Shown here: piece after piece, positions 10,003 through 21,903 of the stretch
How the letters are laid out: every line of letters starts with the position of its first letter
Position numbering within the stretch: the stretch's first letter is position 1
NCBI GenBank assembly: GCA_014526335.1
Contig: JACTAT010000321.1
Span: 535,438 to 599,437, forward strand
Length of the DNA stretch: 64,000 nucleotides
Direction: 5' to 3'
Origin: Chrysaora quinquecirrha
Taxonomy: Eukaryota > Cnidaria > Scyphozoa > Semaeostomeae > Pelagiidae
Made by a program: the position numbers and the translations under genes
Notes under the pieces: model-generated
Database searches by the model: none
Told to the model about the DNA's origin: nothing
Seen by the model: the letters and a program-made list of their open reading frames with translations, nothing else

Positions 10003-11209
10003 TTTATGATTATAAGTTTTGATATACCAGCCAGTATAGTTAAGTGTATTATCGCGCTAGAGAGAGCATACGAAAACGTGACCTTCCTCTACCTTCCTCT
10101 AGACTATTAACCTGCCAAAAAAGTAATTCTTCATTTAGGCAAAAATTTTGCCTCTCATTGCTGCTTCCAGTTTTTGCCAGCTCATTTTGTCGAGTACAAA
10201 TGCATGTAGATTTCCTTTCCTTTCTTTGTGTCATTCTCATGCACAAGAAAATGAACCCCAATCCAGCCAGGCTTTGTTGACAACTGATCCACCTGTAATG
10301 AAGAAAATACCTGACTAAATGAAAATACGCATTATTTATATTTTCCTACTCTTATGATGGGTCACTGACCACAAATCTGCAAATGACCTAGTATTCCCTC
10401 TGATGCAGCATCACCATGGGTGCAGCAAAAAACAACTTTCCGAAACAAGTTCCTTGGCGTTGAGGCAAGTTTTAATGTCATTATTTCTATCAACTCTATG
10501 AGATTGACAAAGTTTAGCATTAAAAATCATTCAGTCGGTCACTTTTGTGTCATTTGATTCACAGTAGTACACTATGTCTTAAATTTTAAGATAATCCATA
10601 ACGGGTTTCTCATGGTAATTTACTTGTAAGAAGCAAAAAGGCATAGTTGGGTAAATGAAGGAAACACCTGACAGATCGAAACAGGTAATCTTTCATTGTA
10701 AAGAGTGATAAGAAACTGTCATATTTTTACAGGATCTTCAAGGATGACCACAATGCCAGTCCTCTCCAGGTGCCTGAAAATTACGTTAACCAAGTTTCCA
10801 TCACATGCCTCTTTTCATCCATTCTAGAAAATGCGACCCCATTTCATATACTTTACCCTTTCAAACAACCTGTCTTTAATGTAGGTATCTTTAATCCTCT
10901 TTGTATGCTCCTTTATTGAATCCCAGTTCTTCAGTTTTTTTTGGAATGTCTCCCTGCAATCCTTGCATTTTATTTAGCACAGATCATTGAGAGTATTGCA
11001 CTGTAAACATTTCTTTAATCCGTCTCTCTGAAAATGAACCATTTACGGATGATAAGTTTGATTGGAATCAGCTTTGAGATTTTTACCATTCTTGTACCAT
11101 TCCCAAAGAATGTCTAATATGGGTTTCAGGTAAACTCGTGCACTTTAGTGATTTCTTGTGACAAATTTAAGTCTTAAGTCCTATTGAAAATAATATGTTC
11201 TAAACTTAA
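10003..11209. other. no gene recognised
   Basis: No confident gene. A short minus-strand open stretch at 10824-10976 (about 50 codons) contains CKDC and many Lys/Arg and looks exon-like, but no family is recognised. A possible small exon with HLERTGIVVILED lies near 10735-10775 on the same strand between an AG and a GT. Confidence 0.35.
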
Positions 11210-11256
11210 TATCATCCTCCAATTATTTTCATTAAGGGTGAGCTACTGATAAAGAC

Positions 11257-11478
11257 ATTGGGCATGTCACGCGTCATCCGCATTATTTTCCACTGGCCCA
11301 CACCATTATTCATGGCACTGCACCTGGAAGAAGAGGCCATGGCAGACCAAGAGACAATTGGAGTGGTGACATCCAGAGATGGACAGGACTGGGCTGTGAT
11401 GACTGCACGAGGACCGCTCAGGACAGAACTTGTTGGCGCTCTACTGTTGCTGAGTCCACGGATGCCAGCCATCTATGA
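11257..11478 (+). pseudogene. 3' end of a LINE ORF2 (post-RT region)
   Basis: The plus frame beginning at 11257 reads IGHVTRHPHY, then GRRGHGRPRDNW and IQRWTGL, followed by AQDRTCWRSTV, and ends at TGA 11476-11478. The G(H/R)GRPR...W..I..WTG...AQDR..WR pattern is the characteristic C-terminal tail of many invertebrate non-LTR reverse transcriptases. Only this 3' end is present, consistent with a strongly 5'-truncated insertion. A longer-looking overlapping frame (11258-11491) is a shadow. Confidence 0.65.
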
Positions 11479-11947
11479 CACTGTTGACTGATAAAGTCTA
11501 CTCAAAAGGATGCTCTGAGGAGCTGAAAGGTAGCATAAGCATACTTGCGTCATGGTCTTTGTTGCTTGAAAAAGAACAAATGTTGCTGCACTTTTGTGAA
11601 CACTAATTCTAACTCAAGCAAAACATACTGGGCTTTCTCATTAGTTAATTTTATCTTAGCAGCAATGCAAATAAAATCTTAGTAAGAAAAAGTTTCTAAA
11701 TATCGAAAGGAAGAGGAAAATTTGGGAATATGGGCAGCGTTGGGGTCATTAGCCAAGAGGTCAAAAGTCCAGTTCATGATTAAAAAGCACTTGGTTAAGC
11801 CAATTCAGCTCTATCTGCAATGTTCCTGTGTCATTCTTATGAAATATCTCTGCCTTGCCAGAAAAAACGTCTATAATTGTTAATGGTTAAAAAATAATTG
11901 TTTCTTAAAGCAAAAAGCCAGTGACATTTGTCCATGACAATAAATAG

Positions 11948-11948
<1 letters not shown>
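11479..11948. other. no gene recognised
   Basis: AT-rich spacer without coding signal, ending in the TA microsatellite. Confidence 0.4.

Positions 11949-12000
<52 letters not shown>
11949..12000. repeat. (TA)26 microsatellite
   Basis: Uninterrupted TA dinucleotide run of 52 bp. Confidence 0.97.
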
Positions 12001-12003
<3 letters not shown>

Positions 12004-12502
12004 CTTGACATTTATGCAAGTGTAGTCAATCAATTGCAAAATGATACTTTGTCTGAGATCTTGCAAATCTTAACACTGAGAAACCACCAATAAAAAGGTC
12101 AACATTTTAGGACAAATAGCCTAGCTAAAGAATCAAAGCTCGTGCTTTCAATCAGGCATTTTGCAATTTCATGTTGACATTACTTTAAACTTATCTGTAG
12201 ATACCCTGTATTGTAATTTATCTTTGGTGTATCGCAACTTTTGACTATAGAATTTAAATTAATTTGAATAAAGAGTTTATCTGGTTATGCTGAAGACATA
12301 TGCTTGTATGCAAATATGCCTCAGAACAGAACCAAAATAAATAAATCTGAATTACAATCAAATTTTATACAATTTTATTTCAATGCAATTGACAAAAATT
12401 GTCCTTATCTAATAGGTCATCTGATGTGTTACACCCAGGAAAGTTACACTTTTGATACAATCATCAGTGAAGATCAGCTGAGTAATAATTGAAACCTTCA
12501 TT
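12001..12502. other. no gene recognised (piggyBac left flank)
   Basis: AT-rich sequence. A 62-codon ATG frame at 12304-12492 has no motif and is interrupted by the transposon insertion just after it. Confidence 0.4.
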
Positions 12503-12519
12503 TTAACCCTATTAAGTAT

Positions 12520-12543
12520 GGGGGGGGCGTTTTTCGCCCCCCC
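12520..12543. other. left subterminal G/C hairpin of piggyBac
   Basis: Eight G, CG, five T, CG and seven C form a 9-bp perfect stem with a T5 loop, 13 bp inside the left end. On the opposite strand it reads as a G-run followed by A5. Confidence 0.85.
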
Positions 12544-12661
12544 TCTTATAAACCATGGTATATATTCTGAAATATTGCATTGATTGTCTCTAAATTCATT
12601 GACTTTTCCTAAAATTTATCAGACTCTCATGTCAACTACTTTTTCATAACAATGGGTTGGT

Positions 12662-12852
12662 CACGTGATCAAAGAATGCCCTTATTTGGAAGCCACCAGC
12701 CAAAAATCATGTTTGCTCTTCATTTTCTTCACTAATGTGTCTCCGATCGCAATATGTTGTATATGGTAAGACTCCTTGCATTGAAAGCTTTCATTTGATA
12801 CACCTTTTGTTAATATTTGCTGACGTCAGCATTTTTTGACAGGTGTCACGTG
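12662..12852. promoter_or_regulatory. left-end CACGTG motifs and CRE-like palindrome in piggyBac
   Basis: CACGTG occurs in TCACGTGATC at 12662 and in GTCACGTGATCA at 12847. The palindrome GCTGACGTCAGC (12820-12831) lies between them. These lie upstream of the transposase and could be promoter elements or transposase-binding sites. CACGTG is also present twice near the right end. Confidence 0.4.
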
Positions 12853-13351
12853 ATCAACTTTGATACATATTAATTTTGAATATTTTCTTTTCCATTCTAA
12901 GTTTATGCAAAAAATACTACATATAATAATCATTCAACTTCTGTTTGCAAAGACTGACTCAATATCTAACCTATTAGAAAAGTTTTAAGAGCTTGACGTG
13001 AGCGATAAAACTTTGAAAATTCTAATTTGAGCTATTGTGACAATACTGAGTTTCACTTTTGAAAAATCCCAATAACAATACTTGAACTGACTGAATATAT
13101 CTGCAGTTATGCATTTTTATCTCTTTTGATCTTTGGAAAGAATTTTTTGTTTGAGAGCATAAATAAGAAATTTCTACAAGTATTGCGCAATGCGCACGTG
13201 TTCAGTCATTTCGATTTTTACTTCATAGAAACAGGACGTGCTCGACTTTATCCGAAAGTTATATTGTCAGATTGTTGTAAAACAAATATATTTGTGATAT
13301 CTTCATTCTATATGAACAAGGCCTGTATTTGTTGGATTTGTAAATCATATG

Positions 13352-15363
13352 ATGGCATCCTCTTCTAAACGTACAAAATATGGTGAACAAAGGCTATTGA
13401 CAGAAGAAGAAATACAGAATTTTTTGGATAAGAAAATTTATTTAGTGAGGATGAGAGTGATGTTTCAAGTGAAGAAAGCGAGTCTGGGGATGTGATGGAA
13501 ATGCAGGGTTTTCAGAGCGGTGTTGAAAGTCATCAAGAGCCAGAACCAGAGGAAGATACTAGAAGTGATGAAAATCAACTGCAGACTTCGGTGGAAGAAG
13601 GCACACATTTTACCAGAGACATACGCTTGGAAGCATACAAAGAGAGCATGAAACTGAGGCCTAAATCACTGGATGATGCCCTGAATCCTGATTTTTTCGA
13701 TCCAATTCCACATATGCCTGAAGAAACGTACACTGTTCCTGTTGGAGACAAAAAAAAGCCCAATTGTAAAACATATGTTTGGACCACAGCTCATCCTACA
13801 ACAACTGGGCGACTGTCAGCAGCAAATGTTATCAAGAACAGACCTGGCCCAACCCAGATTGCTAGAAACGCTAATGATAAGCTGAGTGCCTGGAGCCTTA
13901 TGATCAACGAAACCATGATTTCCAATTTGGTCCTGCATACAAATGAACGAATCAGCTTGAAACCTGAAAAACTGCCCAGCAAAGTCTTAGAGTCAAACAA
14001 ATATACCTACCTAAAAAAAACGGACTCAATAGAAATGAAAGCGCTCATTGGGTTGTGGATTTTACGAGGTGTTCTTCATCGTAACCTTGATGATGCACCA
14101 ACATTGTGGTGCGATGAGAAAGGACATTCGATTTTTCCGGCAACTATGGCATTAAATCGTTTTAAATTTCTCAATGGATGTTTGTCATTTGATGATTTCA
14201 GCACAAGAAATGAGAGGTGGCAGCATGATAGAGCAGCAGCTATGAGGGGTTTCTTTGAAGATTTCAACAAAAACTGTGCAAAAATGCGTGTGCCAAGCGA
14301 GTATCTTGCCATTGATGAAACTTTATACCCCTATCGGGGCAACATAGGATTTCGACAGTATAATCCAGCGAAACCTGCCAAATATGGCCTTCTCTATCGC
14401 TCTCTTTCTGACAGTGTTAAGCGATATACTTATTTTTCTTTCTTTTATGCTGGGAAACCCCGTGGCAATCCAGATTCATTTTATGTCAATTCAGTTGATG
14501 GCTACACGCAATATCTTGTTGACGGTCTATCTAAGTTTGTAGATTTGAGTGGCAGGAATATTTCACTTGACCGTTTTTTCACAAGCCTTCCAATAGCTGA
14601 GTATTGCCTTGCCAAAAAAATCATGATTGTTGGCACGATGAAATCGAATAGAAAGGGCCTTCCAAAAGAGGTAACAAGCGTAGCCAGTAGGGAAGCTCCA
14701 TCAACGAAGATATTGTACCAGAAGAATGGAAAAATGATGCTGACAAGCTACATCGCAAACAGCAAATCAAAGGGAAAGAAAAATGTTCTTCTTCTGAGCA
14801 CAATGCATAAAGATGCTGCAGTCAGTAAAGATCCCCGCAAAAAGCCAAACACAATTGTGTTTTATGACAAGACGAAGGGAGGTGTTGATATAGTTGATCT
14901 TAGAATGAGCAAGTATACAACCAAAGCAAAAGCACGTCGGTGGACTCTAAACACGTTTGCATACATTCTTGATGTTAGCATTGTCAATTCATCAACCATA
15001 CTTCATGATCTTTTTCCTGAAAAACACATCTCATCACACGACTATATATGGGACCTCGGAAAACAACTCATTCTTCCCCATATGACCAGACGAGCAGCTT
15101 ATCCTGGTATCACTTCCTCTGTCAAGGCAGACATGGGCAGATTTATAAATCTTGTGCCTTGTGATGTTCAGCCAGAGGATAGCCATGCTGACTGCAAAAG
15201 ATGTCGTGTCTGTGTTCATGACTTGGTCGGGAAACCAGATTACAAAATAAAAAAAAGCAAACTTCCAAAGAGCTCCAGAGAGTGCAGCTTTTGCAACAAA
15301 GGTGTTTGCAAGAAACACACAGTTATTATATGCTCTTTCTGCCAAGAAAATGAAGATGCATAG
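13352..15363 (+). CDS. piggyBac transposase (one N-terminal frameshift)
   Basis: The main frame, 13492-15363, encodes 623 residues. The DDE_Tnp_1_7 fold is clear: catalytic Asp275 in YLAIDETLYPYRG, Asp360 in NISLDRFFTS, Asp466 and Asp469 in TKGGVDIVD. The C-terminal cysteine-rich zinc domain is intact (C557, C568, C571, C574, C598, C601, C606, H609, C614, C617). An ATG at 13352 opens an acidic N-terminus (MASSSKRTKYGEQRLLTEEE) in another frame. It joins the main frame if one base is gained or lost near 13436-13441, so the natural start is probably 13352. Cut-and-paste transposition at TTAA in the nucleus is the expected role. If the shift is an assembly error, the gene is intact. Confidence 0.93.
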
Positions 15364-15824
15364 GATAAATTTTATTGCTCAATGTGCTGGAAATATTTTG
15401 ACTGTTGAGAAACAATTTTGCGACTTCGGTTACCTAATGGTAGAATAAAACTGAATGGATAAGCTATGTATACTACAGTGAAGTTTCCTTGTTACAGTTC
15501 ATTTGGATTTTATATATAGAGAAATATAGTGTATGGTGATCAAGTGTAAGCAATTTGTCTTTCTTGAGGTAGTTAGAAAACATGTTAGTATAAATTTTAT
15601 ATTTTATATGTGATGAGGTTTGGTAAAAATTTCGTTAAAAATTTTATCTAAAAAACTAGTAACAACTACCTTGTAACTATAATAAACATAGTATTGCTAC
15701 CTGAATAATGGATATGAAATAAATACCAGCTTCTAGTTTCATTAATATTTCATGTTTTTCATACATAAGCAAATTAGTTAGTTTTGAAAAATACATATAA
15801 TTTCTTAAGTCCAACCTTTAACAT

Positions 15825-15847
15825 GTTGCTAGGCAACCAATCACGTG
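15825..15847. promoter_or_regulatory. RFX/X-box-like palindrome plus CACGTG (right side, copy 1)
   Basis: GTTGCTAGGCAAC (15825-15837) is a perfect X-box-type palindrome as bound by RFX factors, followed at 15842 by CACGTG. The pair lies in the non-coding right part of the piggyBac element. Confidence 0.45.
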
Positions 15848-16185
15848 ATAAATTGTGGAATAACAGCTTCAATTAATCATATATAATAAATCTGGTATCT
15901 TCTATCATGATTCCTAAATTTCAGCCAGATAACTAGTAGAAGAGCTGAAAATACGAGGAAGAGAAAACTGCTGACGTTTTTTTCCAATCAGCAACTTAGT
16001 TGAAGAGTCCCAGTCTTCTTTATCTCTGAATTCATGTAGAAACCTCCTGTTACACAACATATATTATAAATGATGACTTATTGAAGTGATTTGTGTGGTC
16101 TCCTGTTGAGTTTTATTGTGTTCAAGGAAAAAGATAAAATATTCAAGAAATATAGAAATTTCATGGACTACAATCCATCTAAACT

Positions 16186-16208
16186 GTTGCTAGGCAACAG
16201 ATCACGTG
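16186..16208. promoter_or_regulatory. RFX/X-box-like palindrome plus CACGTG (right side, copy 2)
   Basis: The same GTTGCTAGGCAAC (16186-16198) and CACGTG (16203-16208) arrangement recurs 361 bp further on. This suggests an internal repeat of functional sites near the right end. Confidence 0.45.
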
Positions 16209-16307
16209 ACTAGAATGTAACAAATTGTACCATTTATATTGTTACAGATGCTAGTACATATCTACCAAGTTTGAATGCAATAGTCCAAATAAGAGCTGAG
16301 AAAAGGA

Positions 16308-16335
16308 GGGGGGGGGCGAAAAACGCCCCCCCCCC
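16308..16335. other. right subterminal G/C hairpin of piggyBac
   Basis: Nine G, CG, five A, CG and ten C: the inverted counterpart of the left hairpin, 39 bp inside the right end. Confidence 0.85.
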
Positions 16336-17553
16336 ATACTTAGAGAGGCAAAAAATAGCCCATACCGAATAGGGTTAAAGAAAGTTTGTTATCTCTTATT
16401 CTGACAAATCATTATGAGTATCAAATGATGCAGTTCTTGGTATCATGTTTGCATCAATGTCTATACATGGTGTTTGTTTGGCTGACATTCAAAAGTCAAG
16501 TCATAATGAATTAGGAAAGCCAAAGGTTTGGCAGTTTCTGCATTAAAAACATTGATTCCTGAATTTATGTCCATTGGACTCCAAGAAAAAGGAGTTTCAA
16601 AATTAATACAAAAACCACAATGCTATCAAAAAAAAAATCAAGAAATGTTATCTAGATTAAAGATGGGATCAACGTCAATTTTTTGGCTTTTAGCATTTAA
16701 TTATCAGGCACTATAGCTATCTTATAGGTAGCAGCCCCTGGCCTGGCCATTCTTTTCCAGTTAAAAACCTACCTATGTTAGGATTGATTAGTCTCTTAAT
16801 TTCAGACTTGTTGACAAGGTCTTGTCAATTGAATAGGTACCTTTATTACTCTACACTATAAGGGTCTTTTTCTTCCTTTCCTGAGTAAACATAACTCTAA
16901 ATGGTTCTTTGGCAGCTTATTAGGCCCAAAAATTGCCCGGATAAGAAAAACCGTAGCAATTTTACGAATGACGATATGACTACCACTAATTTGTAACCTC
17001 TGTAATTCCTGCAAATACCTCTGCAGTATTCCAGTTCTTGGTCAATCTCCATTCTTGGAACTTCATTCTCCATAATTTATTACTTTCGGTTTTATTCTTC
17101 AAATCACTAGTTTCTAATTTTTTTCCTGCTCAGCTCAAGCTCACCTCAAGAACCACACAACAGCTTTGCAAAAGAACTCTCTCTACAATTGCTCCTACAC
17201 AGCGTAAATGCTTTTCCCCTAATGTGCTTCGTAAAAACTACCATTCATATGCACTGCACTTATAACAGACAGTTTTGCATATATGCTATACGTATATATC
17301 TACAATGAGGCTAAGTTGACTGATCACTGGCCAATGAGACTGGAGTTAGCCCTCTTGTCATTATTACTATCTTTATGGCTATCACATGCAGAAGTTGCTT
17401 GAATCCGAGAATCTGATTGACTCGAAACCCTTATCTTCTTTATCCCTCCTGTGTTGCAGCGGAAAAGGATTGTTTACCATCTACAAGAAGAGGTGATGAA
17501 ACTAAAAAACCCGATGAATAAGATGATGGTCTAGAACTCTTTGTCTTGGGCTA

Positions 17554-17783
17554 TTAATATAAAAACCCTTGCCAAGGCAGCTTTTCTTTTAACAGAGTTT
17601 TCTTAAAAGTTTGTCTTAAAGTTGACAGTGGGCTATTAATATCAACAGGTTCACTCCCATATTCGAAATCATGGGTTTTTGTGGCCGTAATGAATGTAAA
17701 CACTTTGTCAATTTCCAAATGTGTCCTTGCTTTTGCATTCCAAGCAATCTGAACATTTCTTCTGTTCAGCGGTATTCATTGAC
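17554..17783 (-). other. orphan open stretch, unrecognised
   Basis: About 75 codons are open on the minus strand without an ATG, ending at TAA 17554-17556. The translation (for example RTHLEIDKVFTFITATKTHD) has normal protein composition rather than AT-rich noise and could be an exon or a transposon remnant. I recognise no family. Confidence 0.25.
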
Positions 17784-18176
17784 TTCAGAAGGTCTAGATC
17801 TTTAAAGCCATTTTCATTAAAAATATCCTTTTATTCTAAAGTGATTGATATGGCTATTCTTCAGAACTCCAAAAAAAGTTTGCCATTCTAAATTCAGGAA
17901 AGGGAACAACAGCAACCACAAAGGTTGGTTACAAGATAGAGGCTGGATGCAGGCATAAAGATGGATATGGAGGATGCACAGATAAAAAGGAGGATAGCAT
18001 ATGAAGCGTTAGTTTGGATTTAATTGAATTTTACTTTTACTCACAAGAGTGTATATACGCAGTCAAGTATTATGAAAAAATTTTATTAGCCATGAAGCTA
18101 TGGTTCACAAATAAAATCACTTTCTGAAACAGGTTCCTTTTTTTGAAACACCCTGTATTTACAGAATATATTCTTT

Positions 18177-18400
18177 TTAAAGTGTAATGCTCCAGATACT
18201 CAACTTGTTCGTCATCTTTATTACTATTATAGCCATGCTGTCATCTTTTGTCCTTCCTACAGCAAAGATGCGTTTCGGGGTGCCACTATGTCTCCATGAA
18301 CCCATTGAATCACATTTGAAATCATCGAAATCAGTTAGACAGGTAGCTTTGACTAGAAATGACAGGTTGGTTGATGGTTGGCAGGATGGTTGACAGAATC
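18177..18400 (-). other. orphan open stretch with CDSMGSWRHSGTPKR
   Basis: About 70 codons are open on the minus strand, ending at TAA 18177-18179. The core KCDSMGSWRHSGTPKRIF looks like a conserved, non-random protein segment, and I have an impression of similar repeated ORFs in cnidarian genomes, but cannot name the family. The overlapping plus-strand ATG frame is a shadow. Confidence 0.25.
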
Positions 18401-18814
18401 AGAAAATTATGAGCACAGTGTCAGAATCTTAATCTAAAATATTTAAAGTCGGAAAACATAAGTTAAAATACCTCTGGTACCGATAAACACATAAAGTAAG
18501 AGTAAATACTTTTTTAAAATATTAAAGCAGGACAGGATAGGCATATTGCAGTGCATGCAAGTACTCAACAAGGTATCTGCTGAAGCTATAGGGCATCTAT
18601 AGAGTCAAATGAATTCCTGCTTTATGTGGTATTGAGTTATCTGACTGTTGTGATAACAAGCCTTAATTTTTTACTTTCATTTCGATATTTGTCTTTAAAA
18701 TATGTATTAATATATCAACATATCAACCTATGAACATATGCTTAAACTATTTACAGTAATTAGATAGACATAATGTCTTCAGTTACTAAAGAGGTTCATT
18801 ATACAATTAATGTT

Positions 18815-19059
18815 TCAAACAGCATCAATTGTCACTGGATTTAAAAATGTTTGCTTCTTAAAGTATTCTAAATGCTTTATATAACATCTAAGATCTTCAG
18901 CCCGTAATGTTGGAGTCCCCTTCCTGCTATTTGATGTTTTCTGGTTGAGAAGCCTTTCACACTGCTGTTTCTTACTTTCTCATCAGAGAACAGTAGACAG
19001 GCAAGATCGCAAACTGCAGCCTTTCCATTTCAAGCCTTTTGGCAGACCTCATTTAGTTC
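18815..19059 (-). pseudogene. decayed ORF, weakly BEN-domain-like
   Basis: The minus strand reads AAVCDLACLLFSDEKVRNSS and then SVKGFS. After a frame change near 18915 it reads RKGTPTLRAEDLRCYIKHLE, ending at a TGA at 18815. The helix-(L/F)-(S)-(D/E)-E...S.V.G pattern recalls BEN domains, which bind DNA, but the match is only by eye. A stop codon and a frameshift make it non-functional. Confidence 0.2.
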
Positions 19060-21089
19060 ATTCTAACATAAAAAACTTCAACTTCAACAATTTTTAGTAT
19101 TTTCAAAAAGAGATCGAGTAAATTTTCCTTAACCTAGGTGAAAATACAAAGAAAAAGGAAAAGGGCAAAATTTATTGCTATTGCAAATCAACAATGCATT
19201 TTCGATTGTCAAGTCAATCACATTAAGTAGTCATACTTGTTAGAGCTGTGGGGAGTAGCTATATCTTTATTTCCTTTTTTAGGTGTTTGAGGATAGAAAT
19301 AAACAGGATTTCCATAAATTTTTTTGAGAAGTACGTAAGTTAGCCAAAGTAGGTAAGTTAGAAATTTCACATTTAGGAATCTCAGTCAGTGGTTTCATTT
19401 CTTCGTTTCTGGAAGTTAAAGGCTGAAAAGGAATAAGCTCACCATTTAAATTGTGCATGTTTGTTATTTCATTGTTATTTCACTATTAAATTTGTGTCAG
19501 TTATTTACTGTACAGAAGTTCATGGTGGTGCTTTGATTAGTTTGGAAAAGCAATGTTTCGCCAAAGGAACAAAATTTCAACCCATATTTTTACTAACTCA
19601 AATGTATACCAGAAATTATACCAAAATATTAAGTCGAAAACAGCTATATACAGTTTACTAAAATATTCAATGATATTCCAATTCCCATAAAACTTCACAG
19701 CAAAAAGTGACCACATACGAAAATAAGTTCATAAAGTTTATACCAATTATTTAGAAATCAATGCCCTTGTTCATAAAAATTTTAAGAAAATTGAGAGCCA
19801 TATTTAAACTAAAATCATGAAACAAGATACATCTTTTGGCACCACATCTCCGGTACCAAAAATATATTAAGTACCCTCTCCAGGGTAGAGGATAGATAAT
19901 ATGCTTACTTGAATGTTCACATTTTATTCCTCATCAACTCCAATGCACGTTGCCTTTTGACTTTATCTTGGTGCCTTGAATCAAGTGCAATTAATTAATT
20001 TTTAAAGCAGCTGCCCCTAAATGCTGAATCTTGAGCTTCTCTACTAATCAATATCTTTTGCTTTTCTGTTGGTTGGATGTGTTGATGGCATATTTGTAAA
20101 GTGCATTGAACTTGAATCTAGAGCCCAGCTGGTTTGATTGCAATGCCAGTGATTTTAACATACTCGGCAATTGCAACTCCCTCATGCATTTGCCCTTATA
20201 ATATTGAATCCTTAGCAGAACAATGTATTCTCTCCTCAACTTCCTAAATATTGATGGTCGGAATGGACGACGTTGCGGGCTGTTCCTTTCACAGGCCTTA
20301 ATAACATCACCAAAGTTGCTTCCAGTTAGGTTAAGTCAATGATATTGACCCAGAGTTGTGATTTCGGCTGTTCAGTGGTCTTTTCAGCAAGCCACTGAAC
20401 TGAATTATTTGAAACTTTGCATTTGGCAAGAAAAAAAAACGTGTTTCTGTCTTCGTCAAAGTCTTCAATGATGTTTGCAATAAAACAAGATGCTCTTTGG
20501 TCATGTGTTTAAGATGTTGGCTCTGGTCCTACAATCCACTGCATTGGAACATGAAGAGCAGTAGCTGCCAAAGTTGAAAAAACAAATTCCCTGTCTGTAT
20601 CATTAACAGGCACTGAAATCTGACTTTGGCTGTGGGAAGTAATCTGCATATGACTTTGCATCTTACTTTGCAGCTTTCTTCGGCCTTCAATCTACAAATT
20701 TGGAAGGTCTGTTTCGAACCGACCTTTCTTGTTTGCATAGATTGGAGATGCTGCCATTTGTAGAGAATTCAACCAATCTCTTCTAACTGATTCCCGAATT
20801 TGTTTATTATAAAGAGAACTCGGAGATAAAACACAACGCTCCTTGAGTCATTGCGCAATCATTACATGCATAGGAAAAACAGAAAAAAAATGCTCGAACA
20901 ACCAATGAATGTTAAGATTACAATTGAGTAGAACCAATGAAATAAGAACAAGTTACATGATGTACGTCAATAAGGTTTAGACCTGTTTCTATAGCCTGTT
21001 TTTCTAGTTTTCAACATAAAATAATAAACTTACAATAGTAGTGACTAATACAGAATAATATGAGAAAATCATCATCATAGCACAAGAGG

Positions 21090-21903
21090 TGTGCGGGTAA
21101 TGCGAAATTTCCCAACATACCATCCTCCTTGACCCAGGTTATGGGTCAAGAAGAAGGCACGACTTCCACTACGCATCCCTTGCTGCTGCCCGTTTAGGTC
21201 AGCTCCTTTGCACACGTTCTTTATCCAACCTCCTCTCATCTCCAGCAGTCTGATTCTCACCATTCTCATTCAACTGACTCTCTGCTCTACCAATGTCTCT
21301 TGGAGGCTCCTCAGAGGATATTTCTAAGGGAACTGTTTTTTGTAATGGTCTGCTAACGACCTCTGACCTACCTTTACCTACCTTTTGAACTACAGCACCT
21401 CTACAGTAACCATCCTTTCCAACCACAATTTCTTGCACAATTGCCAATTTTCATAAACATCTCTTGACATTGTCTTTCTGAAGAAGTACAATGTCTCCCT
21501 TTTTGATAGCTGCAGAGTCACCAGATTCTACTCCGATCGATCAAATACTCTTTTCTCCACCTTTTCCAAAATGACAGAAATTTTTAGTCAAATACAGAAA
21601 GCATTTAGAAATCTTATCTTGAGAGTCATCCAACTTATCGAGGTGATCGATATTTTGTGCTAACGAAAATAGTCAACATCAATGAATAAGATGTGATGGT
21701 GTCAATATCTCACCTAACTCATCATATAAGTACATAAGGGATCTAGAGCTCAAGGTACCCTCTATTTCAACCAAGACTGTTCCCAGTTCATCCAATGTTA
21801 ACCTAGCATTTCCTAAGATTTTTTGCAAACAAAGTTTCACACAACCAATCATAATTTCAAAATTACCACCCACCAAGGTGAACGTGGCAGATTGAATCTC
21901 CAT
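21090..21903 (-). pseudogene. BEL/Pao integrase C-terminal region (DUF5641-like)
   Basis: The frame 21679-21903 carries the end of the integrase core (LDELGTVLVEIEGTLSSRSL then ELGEILTPSHLIH), typical of BEL/Pao elements. After stops, WRKEYL-type sequence appears near 21560. Then KKGDIVLLQKDN and LAIVQEIVVGKDGYCRGAVV (21380-21510) match the DUF5641 domain that ends BEL/Pao polyproteins. Several stops and frameshifts are present. The gene runs on the minus strand and continues from the RNase H part at 22.6-22.8 kb. Confidence 0.65.

Larger units (their letters stand above)
12507..16374 (+). mobile_element. piggyBac transposon, structurally complete (3,868 bp)
   Basis: TTAA at 12503-12506 and 16375-16378 forms the target-site duplication. 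The termini are CCCTATT... and ...AATAGGG, a 7-bp terminal inverted repeat. A subterminal inverted repeat (AAGTATGGGGGGGG then CGTTTTTCGC) follows: directly at the left end, but about 30 bp further in at the right end. One transposase gene lies inside on the plus strand. The element retains both ends and all catalytic residues. A single frameshift near the N-terminus of the transposase is the only visible defect. Confidence 0.92.
16379..21089. other. long stretch without recognised genes
   Basis: Mostly AT-rich non-coding sequence. Three short minus-strand open stretches are listed separately. Other short frames (for example 16528-16716, 17038-17265, 19461-19661, 20048-20239, 20529-20738) show no motif, and I do not call them genes. 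Confidence 0.45.

Noticed and set aside
11212..11491. Two overlapping ATG ORFs of 77-86 codons
   Set aside because: Shadows of the LINE tail, which is in a third frame.
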